Shown piece after piece: positions 1 to 4,310 of a DNA stretch of 6,448 nt. Source of the stretch: Anaerolineae bacterium. Lineage in GTDB: Bacteria > Chloroflexota > Anaerolineae > JAAYZQ01. Every line of letters starts with the position of its first letter. Positions within the stretch are counted from its first letter, which is position 1. The stretch is from NCBI GenBank assembly GCA_016926595.1, contig JAFGOG010000204.1, positions 1 through 6,448 on the forward strand, in the 5' to 3' direction. The notes below the pieces were generated by a model. That model made no database searches. It saw only the letters and a program-made list of their open reading frames with translations, and was not told where the DNA came from. Made by a program: the position numbers and the translations under genes.

Positions 1-10
1 CAAGTAGCTA

Positions 11-73
11 TATCCCACCTATAACCCACATAAAGCTCATTTTATCCCACATTATCCCATAAATATCCCACAT
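11..73. repeat. Helically phased short direct-repeat array (possible MraZ-type operator)
   Basis: Seen: five copies of a 10-bp unit close to TATCCCACAT begin at 11, 22, 43, 53 and 64. Their CCCA cores start at 14, 25, 46, 56 and 67. A sixth, degraded core (CTCA) at 36 fills the one double-length gap, so all six are spaced 10 or 11 bp apart, about one DNA turn. On the minus strand the core reads TGGGA. The block is much more AT-rich than its surroundings and lies upstream of the tmk promoter. Known: the cell-division operon regulator MraZ binds TGGGN repeats separated by about 5 bp. Inferred: this is an operator for a regulator that lines up on one face of the DNA, quite possibly MraZ acting on a divergent gene left of the window. 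It could also act on tmk. Confidence 0.6.
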
Positions 74-100
74 CTCGGCGCCTTTTTGTGCCCTGCCTGC

Positions 101-129
101 TTGCCTCTACCCGGCTTTTCTAGTATAAT
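101..129 (+). promoter_or_regulatory. Sigma-70-type promoter for tmk-darA
   Basis: A consensus -10 box TATAAT lies at 124-129 and a -35-like TTGCCT at 101-106, separated by the ideal 17 bp. Transcription would start near 135-137, giving a leader of about 30 nt before the tmk start codon at 166. The repeat array at 11-73 lies upstream of the -35 box, where an activator or a divergent regulator could bind. Confidence 0.7.
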
Positions 130-165
130 ACTGCCGAGGGGCTGGAGGCCTTTTGGGAGTTGAGA

Positions 166-846
166 ATGAGCCTGTTCATCACTTTTGAAGGCCCGGAGGG
201 CGGTGGCAAAACCACTCAGATGCGCCGGCTGGCTGCCCATCTGCGGGAGCAGGGCCACGACGTTCTAACGACCCGTGAGCCGGGCGGCACGCCGATCGGC
301 GACCGGGTGCGGGCCATCCTGCTCGACCCGCTCCACACCGAAATGCAGCCGCAGGCCGAGTTTCTGCTCTTTTCGGCAGCGCGGGCGCAGCATGTGGCCC
401 AGGTGATCCGGCCCCACCTGCTGCGGGGTGGCGTGGTGCTGTGCGACCGTTACGCCGACGCTAGCATGGCCTACCAGGGCTACGGTTACCAGCTCGATCT
501 GGATGCGTTGCGGGCCATCACCCACTTTGCCACCGGCAACTTGGTGCCTGACCTGACCTTCTGCCTTGACGTGCCGGTGGACGTGGGCCTGCGGCGCAAG
601 GTCAAAGGCGCTGGCGACGCCTGGAACCGGATGGAGCAGAAGGAGGTGGATTTTCACGAGCGGGTTCGCGCCGGGTACCTGGCCATGGCTGCCCAAGAAC
701 CAGCCCGCTGGGCGGTGATAGACGCAACCCGGGCGGCGGACGAAATACAGGCGACCCTTCGCGATCTATTGGTCGAGCGGTTGCGCCTGAAGGCAAATCA
801 GCTAGGTCCTGGCCTATCGGGCCGGGAAGGAGGGGAAACCGGATGA
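166..846 (+). CDS. tmk: Thymidylate kinase (dTMP kinase)
   Basis: Cytosolic enzyme that phosphorylates dTMP to dTDP with ATP, an essential step toward dTTP. The 226-residue product is close to the usual family length. Visible motifs: P-loop FEGPEGGGKTT (residues 7-17) with Gly rather than Arg in the variable position, as in type II bacterial enzymes; the REPGGTPIG loop (37-45); the CDRY motif (93-96) followed by AYQG (102-105); and a basic lid region ending in FHERVRAGY. The usual DS after DRY is DA here, a mild change. I place the start at ATG 166 because GGGAG at 155-159 is spaced 6 nt from it; an in-frame TTG at 160 would touch that ribosome site. The stop overlaps the next gene in ATGA. 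The promoter at 101-129 drives it. Identification is secure. Confidence 0.96.
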   Translation: MSLFITFEGPEGGGKTTQMRRLAAHLREQGHDVLTTREPGGTPIGDRVRAILLDPLHTEMQPQAEFLLFSAARAQHVAQVIRPHLLRGGVVLCDRYADASMAYQGYGYQLDLDALRAITHFATGNLVPDLTFCLDVPVDVGLRRKVKGAGDAWNRMEQKEVDFHERVRAGYLAMAAQEPARWAVIDATRAADEIQATLRDLLVERLRLKANQLGPGLSGREGGETG

Positions 847-1172
847 AACTGATCATGGGTATCGTCAACAGCGACGACGCCGATCGGTTGGTCAATACTT
901 TGAACAAGGCGGGCTACCGGGCTACGACGATCAGCACAACAGGCGGTTTTCTGCGCCAGGGGAATGCCACCATCTTTATCGGCACAGAAGACGAAAACGT
1001 GCCCAAGGTGCTGCAGTTGATCAAGGACAACTGCCACACCCGGACCCAATACGTCAACCCCTTGCCGCCGGTGATGGAGCCCGGCGAGATGTATATCCCA
1101 AGCCCGGTGGAGGTCCAGGTGGGTGGAGCTAATGTCTTTGTCCTGGACGTGACCGAGTTTGCGCGGTTCTAG
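843..1172 (+). CDS. darA: Cyclic-di-AMP receptor-like protein, DarA/PstA (DUF970, PII-like) family
   Basis: Small PII-like signalling protein of 109 residues, the same length as Bacillus subtilis DarA (YaaQ) as I recall it. Members form trimers that bind cyclic-di-AMP between subunits; the downstream target is unknown. Residues reported to contact the nucleotide in the family are present at matching positions: R26, T28, G35-F36-L37, N41 and G47. The TTGGFL core and the C-terminal VEVQVGGANVFVLDV strand are also typical. Position 24, Asn in the Firmicutes proteins, is Gly here. A strong ribosome site AAGGAGG (827-833) lies 9 nt before the ATG, which overlaps the tmk stop. The tmk-darA pairing is also found in Firmicutes (tmk-yaaQ), which supports the call. 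The gene is presumably co-transcribed with tmk. No terminator is visible before the convergent neighbour, 3 bp away. Confidence 0.92.
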   Translation: MKLIMGIVNSDDADRLVNTLNKAGYRATTISTTGGFLRQGNATIFIGTEDENVPKVLQLIKDNCHTRTQYVNPLPPVMEPGEMYIPSPVEVQVGGANVFVLDVTEFARF

Positions 1173-1175
1173 CTA

Positions 1176-1589
1176 CTACAGGTCATCCATGCCGCCCATG
1201 CCGCCCATATCGCCCATATCGCCCATATCGCCGGCCAGGTCGGGCATCGCCTTTTCGACCTCTTCCGGGCTCTGGCCCGACTCTAGCCGGTCGATGACTT
1301 CGCCAAACTCGGCGGGTATTTCTTCGCCGGCCTCGGTTCCCATTTTGCGCATCCAACGGGCGATGCTCTTTGGATCGTTCTCGTCCAGATCCGACAGCAT
1401 GTTCGGATCGGTCATGTCATCTAGCCGACTCTCTTCCGAGCGGACGACCGACACGCGTGAGATCAGCCGGGTCAGGCGCGTCCCTCCACAGCGAGGGCAG
1501 ACCGGTTCGGCTTCGATCTCCTCGAAAGAGCGGAAAAAAAGGCTGATCCGGCGGCGGCAGTCTTGACACCGATATTCGTAAATAGGCAT
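1176..1589 (-). CDS. FmdB-family zinc ribbon protein with Gly/Met-rich tail
   Basis: Small protein of 137 residues beginning MPIYEYRCQDC, the signature of the FmdB putative regulatory family. C8 and C11 pair with C31 and C34 (CPRCGG) to form a probable zinc ribbon in the first 40 residues. The rest is an acidic linker, then a tail made of GDM/GGM triplets (residues about 119-134) ending in MDDL. The tail resembles the GGM tail of GroEL in composition only. The function of this family is not established; a regulatory or nucleic-acid-binding role is a guess from the zinc ribbon. The start is supported by GAGGT on the minus strand (1598-1602), 8 nt before ATG. It is transcribed toward darA from its own promoter near 1670-1699, and lies between two plus-strand operons. 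Family call is secure, function is not. Confidence 0.88.
   Translation of the reverse strand: MPIYEYRCQDCRRRISLFFRSFEEIEAEPVCPRCGGTRLTRLISRVSVVRSEESRLDDMTDPNMLSDLDENDPKSIARWMRKMGTEAGEEIPAEFGEVIDRLESGQSPEEVEKAMPDLAGDMGDMGDMGGMGGMDDL
1191..1232. repeat. 9-bp tandem repeat encoding the GDM/GGM tail of the FmdB-like protein
   Basis: Two copies of gccgcccat (1191-1208) are followed by two copies of atcgcccat (1209-1226) and a partial third. Read on the minus strand these encode (Gly-Asp-Met)n then (Gly-Gly-Met)n. Near-perfect identity between adjacent copies means the copy number can change by replication slippage without breaking the frame. Confidence 0.85.
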
Positions 1590-1608
1590 GGCTTGCTACC
1601 TCAGTCCC

Positions 1609-1640
1609 ATCCCGGTCTTATTGGCCGGGATCATCCGGCC
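1609..1640 (-). promoter_or_regulatory. Two mutually exclusive hairpins in the fmdB-like leader
   Basis: Between the minus-strand promoter and the ribosome site there are two inverted repeats that share sequence. ATCCCGG (1609-1615) can pair with CCGGGAT (1625-1631) over a 9-nt loop. GGCCGG (1623-1628) can pair with CCGGCC (1635-1640) over a 6-nt loop. Both use 1625-1628, so only one can form at a time. The first lies about 7 nt from the ribosome site at 1598-1602. No U-tract follows either, so they are not simple terminators. A regulatory role is inferred. Confidence 0.35.
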
Positions 1641-1669
1641 CCTGGCTATCCAGCAGCACCGTGCCCGGA

Positions 1670-1699
1670 ATTATACTGCATACACGCTATTACGGCCAA
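1670..1699 (-). promoter_or_regulatory. Sigma-70-type promoter for the FmdB-like gene
   Basis: On the minus strand a consensus TATAAT (plus-strand 1670-1675) is preceded, 18 bp away, by TTGGCC (1694-1699), a partial -35 match. Transcription would begin near 1663, giving a leader of about 70 nt that contains the alternative hairpins at 1609-1640. Confidence 0.55.
1672..1677 (+). promoter_or_regulatory. Possible -10 box for the gmk operon
   Basis: TATACT on the plus strand overlaps the minus-strand TATAAT, as in back-to-back promoters, and would give a leader of about 40 nt for gmk. I see no convincing -35 box 16-18 bp upstream, so this is only the best candidate in a gap that must hold the operon's promoter unless transcription comes from further away. 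Confidence 0.25.
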
Positions 1700-1725
1700 G
1701 TTTTGAATCAGGCAAGGCGGTATAG

Positions 1726-2358
1726 ATGGATCAAGATCTAGAATCAGACATCCTCTTTCAGCGGGAAAGCCGGCCGCTGCTGGTCATCATCTCCGGCCCT
1801 TCGGGTGTGGGCAAAGATTCGGTCGTCCAGCGGATGAAGGAGCGCGGCTATCCCTTCCATTTTGTCATTACCGCCACCGACCGGCCACCCCGTCCCGACG
1901 AGGTCGACGGCCGCGACTATTACTTTTACACCACGGCCGAGTTCGAGCGGATGATCGCCCAAGGTGAGCTCCTGGAGCATGCCCGCGTGTACGGCCAGCA
2001 CAAAGGCATTCCCAAGGCCCACGTCCGTCAGGCACTGGCCTCGAGGCAAGACGTGGTTATGCGTGTCGATATCCAGGGAGCAGACACGGTCAAGGGGCTC
2101 ATTCCCCAGGCTGTCACTATCTTTCTCACCTGCGAGAGCGAGCAGGAGCTGATCGCCCGCCTGTATGAGCGCCGGACCGAATCCGAGGCGGCGCTGCAAA
2201 GCCGGCTGGAAGCTGCCCACCGGGAGATGGCCCGCCTTCCCTATTTCGATTATGCCGTCGTAAACAGGCGCAACGCCCTGGACGAGGCCGTCGACGACAT
2301 AGTCGCCATCATGCGCGCCGAGCACTGCCGGGCAGTGCCCAGGAAGATCAGCCTGTGA
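1726..2358 (+). CDS. gmk: Guanylate kinase (GMP kinase), with altered GMP-site residues
   Basis: Cytosolic enzyme that converts GMP to GDP with ATP. The 210 residues match the family length. Seen: P-loop GPSGVGKDS (24-32); GMP-site TDRPPRP (51-57) with both expected arginines R53 and R56; DEVDGRDYYF (58-67); LLEHA (82-86) with the guanine-contacting Glu E84; VDIQGA (114-119) with D115; lid region RRTESE; and YFDYAVVN near the C-terminus. Two positions are unusual: aligned to yeast guanylate kinase, Tyr78 and Ser80 of the YGS motif become K93 and I95 (KGI), and the usual TTR is TDR. The fold and pathway call is firm; unchanged substrate preference is less certain. The start at ATG 1726 has only a weak AAGG site (1714-1717). 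The stop overlaps the next gene's GTG, implying coupling. It heads a four-gene operon. Confidence 0.92.
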   Translation: MDQDLESDILFQRESRPLLVIISGPSGVGKDSVVQRMKERGYPFHFVITATDRPPRPDEVDGRDYYFYTTAEFERMIAQGELLEHARVYGQHKGIPKAHVRQALASRQDVVMRVDIQGADTVKGLIPQAVTIFLTCESEQELIARLYERRTESEAALQSRLEAAHREMARLPYFDYAVVNRRNALDEAVDDIVAIMRAEHCRAVPRKISL

Positions 2359-3443
2359 ACGCGCCTTCTGGTTTCACACCTCGTCCAGTCTATCTCTCAG
2401 TGCCGATGCATCGGCCGGCTGTCACTTACATGCTGCTTGGCCTGATTGTCCTGGCTTTCGGTGCAGAGACCTTGGCCGGCGGCTCGACGCAGACTGAAGT
2501 CCTGATAAAGCTGGGGGCCAAGTATTCGCCGTTGATTGCCTCGGGCGAGTATTGGCGGCTCTTAACCGCCATGTTCCTGCATATCGGGTGGATGCATCTT
2601 TTCTTCAACGCCTACGCTCTGGTCGCCATCGGCACCGATCTGGAGCGGATTGTGGGCTGGCGGCGATTTCTGACCGTCTACCTGCTGTCTGGCCTGTTCG
2701 GCAGCCTGGCCAGTTATGCCTTCAGTCCCCACCTGTCAGCCGGGGCATCGGGCGCCATCTTTGGCGTGATCGGCGCGTTGGGATCCTTTTTCGCCCTTTA
2801 CCGCGAGCGTCTGGGTAAGTGGGGCCGGGCCCGCCTGGGCAACATCCTGTTCCTGATCGCCATTAACCTCTTTTTCGGGTTTACCAACCCTGGCATTGAC
2901 AACTATGGTCACATTGGCGGCCTGTTGAGCGGCGCCGCCCTGGGCCTGGCGCTCGCGCCGCGTTACCAACCAGACGCGACCGGTACCCGCCTCGTGGATC
3001 GCACCAGCTTGAGGCGCTATGGGCCTGTTCTGATCCTGGCTGTGGCCCTACTGGCCGGCGGCATTATCCTCGCCACCCGCGCCCAGGCCAATAACCCGTA
3101 CGTATACCTGGCACGTGGCGAGGATGCCATCCAGCGCGAGGCATGGGACGAAGCCGTGACAGAGCTGGAACAGGCCCTGGCCAAGGATCCGGCCTTGGCC
3201 AGCGCCTATTTTTACCTGGGACTGGCCCGCAACAACCTGAATCAGCCCCAGTTGGCCATCCAGGCATACGAGTCGGCTGTAGAGTTAGAGCCTGATCTTT
3301 CGTCGGCTCATTGGAATCTGGCCCTTACCTACCTGGGGTTGGGGCGCACCGCCGCCGCCCGTTCGCAGTTTGAAATCTACCTAAAGCTCAACCCCAACGA
3401 GGCCGGCAGGGTCCAGCCATATTTAGATTTACTCCAACCGTGA
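2355..3443 (+). CDS. Rhomboid-family intramembrane serine protease with C-terminal TPR repeats
   Basis: Membrane protease predicted to cut other membrane proteins within the bilayer. The 362-residue product has a first membrane segment at about 23-41, then the rhomboid core: YWRLLTAMFLH with HLFFN (H81-N85), GASGAIFG with catalytic S132, and YGHIGG with catalytic H186. An extra hydrophobic segment (about 223-241) is followed by about three TPR units (roughly 249-280, 283-314, 317-350), probably a docking platform for partners or substrates. The pairing of rhomboid and TPR recalls Bacillus YqgP/GluP, though that protein is longer. The start is GTG 2355, overlapping the gmk stop (GTGA) with AGGA at 2341-2344; a start at ATG 2406 would remove only the 17 residues before the first membrane segment and cannot be excluded. 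All catalytic residues are intact. Substrates are unknown. Confidence 0.93.
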   Translation: MNAPSGFTPRPVYLSVPMHRPAVTYMLLGLIVLAFGAETLAGGSTQTEVLIKLGAKYSPLIASGEYWRLLTAMFLHIGWMHLFFNAYALVAIGTDLERIVGWRRFLTVYLLSGLFGSLASYAFSPHLSAGASGAIFGVIGALGSFFALYRERLGKWGRARLGNILFLIAINLFFGFTNPGIDNYGHIGGLLSGAALGLALAPRYQPDATGTRLVDRTSLRRYGPVLILAVALLAGGIILATRAQANNPYVYLARGEDAIQREAWDEAVTELEQALAKDPALASAYFYLGLARNNLNQPQLAIQAYESAVELEPDLSSAHWNLALTYLGLGRTAAARSQFEIYLKLNPNEAGRVQPYLDLLQP

Positions 3444-3455
3444 GGTGATTTGATC

Positions 3456-4310
3456 ATGTCCAAGCTACAATCGGTCCGCCAGTCTGTGATTGCCGGGGCC
3501 TGGTATCCTGGAACTGCATCAGGCCTGACCCGCACCGTAGACGATTACCTGTCCCGCGCCGCCGCCGAACCGCTGGCGCCCGGCCAGTTAATAGGCCTGA
3601 TCAGCCCCCACGCCGGTTACGCCTATTCCGGTCAAACCGCCGCCTATGCCTACCATCAGCTCCAAGGGCGCACCGTAGACATCGTCGTGCTTATGGGACC
3701 GAGCCATCACGCCTGGGTGGGGGAATGTGCCATCAGCGCCGAGGATGCCTACGAGACGCCCCTGGGCCTCGTCCCCCTCGACGGCGATTTCATCGCCGCC
3801 CTGGCCAGCCACATACCGCTGAACCGCGTCCGGCGCGACGCCGAGCACTCGTTGGAGATCCAACTGCCCTTCCTCCAGCGCCAGCTCGCCGATTTCCGCC
3901 TGGTGCCGATCATGATGAGCGCCGATGACCCGGCCGTTGCCCCGCGGCTGGCCAGGGCCCTGGTCGAGACGATCCACGAACAACCGGAACGCCTGGAACG
4001 CACCTTGCTCGTCGCCAGCTCGGATCTACACCACATTGAGAACTATGATCAGGTGGTCAGCCGTGATCAACAGGTGGTGGATGCCGTCGCCGCCTACGAC
4101 CTGGATGGTCTGACGGCGGTTCTTATGGACCGCCACTCCACGGTCTGCGGACGGATGCCGATCCTCACCGTCTTTCACGCCGCCCAGGCTCTGGGCGCCA
4201 ACCAGGCCAGGGTCCTGCACCACACCACCTCCGGCGATGTCACCGGCGATCGCACGCCGGGTCAGTACACCGTGGGGTATATGGCCGCTGCATTGTGCAA
4301 GTCCGAATGA
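3456..4310 (+). CDS. Memo-family protein (AmmeMemoRadiSam system protein B-like)
   Basis: Protein of 284 residues of the Memo family, structurally related to the class III (LigB-type) extradiol dioxygenases. Seen: RQSVIAGAWYPG at the N-terminus, SPHAGYAYSG (H52), GPSHH (H84, H85), AEHSLEIQLPF (129-139), VASSDLHH (D190, H192), VCGRMPI (C231) and TSGDVTGD near the end. H52, H84 and C231 line up with the metal-binding His49, His81 and Cys244 of human MEMO1, so a bound metal is likely, but the reaction is not established. The usual partners, an AMMECR1-domain protein and a radical SAM enzyme, are not in the window. I choose ATG 3456 because GAGGTGA (3442-3448), which overlaps the rhomboid stop, is 7 nt upstream; an in-frame TTG at 3450 is too close. 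The stop overlaps priA in ATGA. Confidence 0.92.
   Translation: MSKLQSVRQSVIAGAWYPGTASGLTRTVDDYLSRAAAEPLAPGQLIGLISPHAGYAYSGQTAAYAYHQLQGRTVDIVVLMGPSHHAWVGECAISAEDAYETPLGLVPLDGDFIAALASHIPLNRVRRDAEHSLEIQLPFLQRQLADFRLVPIMMSADDPAVAPRLARALVETIHEQPERLERTLLVASSDLHHIENYDQVVSRDQQVVDAVAAYDLDGLTAVLMDRHSTVCGRMPILTVFHAAQALGANQARVLHHTTSGDVTGDRTPGQYTVGYMAAALCKSE

Noticed and set aside
11..73. The TATCCCACAT repeats as a CRISPR array or as DnaA boxes
   Set aside because: Repeats are only 10 bp with almost no spacers, so not CRISPR. They resemble the DnaA box TTATCCACA but carry an extra C, which breaks the 9-mer, and no exact box is present.
265..696. 143-codon minus-strand frame inside tmk
   Set aside because: Shadow of a well-supported gene, with no motif or ribosome site I can see.
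1159..1566. 135-codon Ser/Pro-rich frame on the plus strand opposite the FmdB-like gene
   Set aside because: Low-complexity composition from reading the antisense of the repeat; the minus-strand frame has a clear zinc ribbon and ribosome site.
1744..2325. 193-codon minus-strand frame opposite gmk
   Set aside because: No motif is visible and the plus strand is clearly guanylate kinase.
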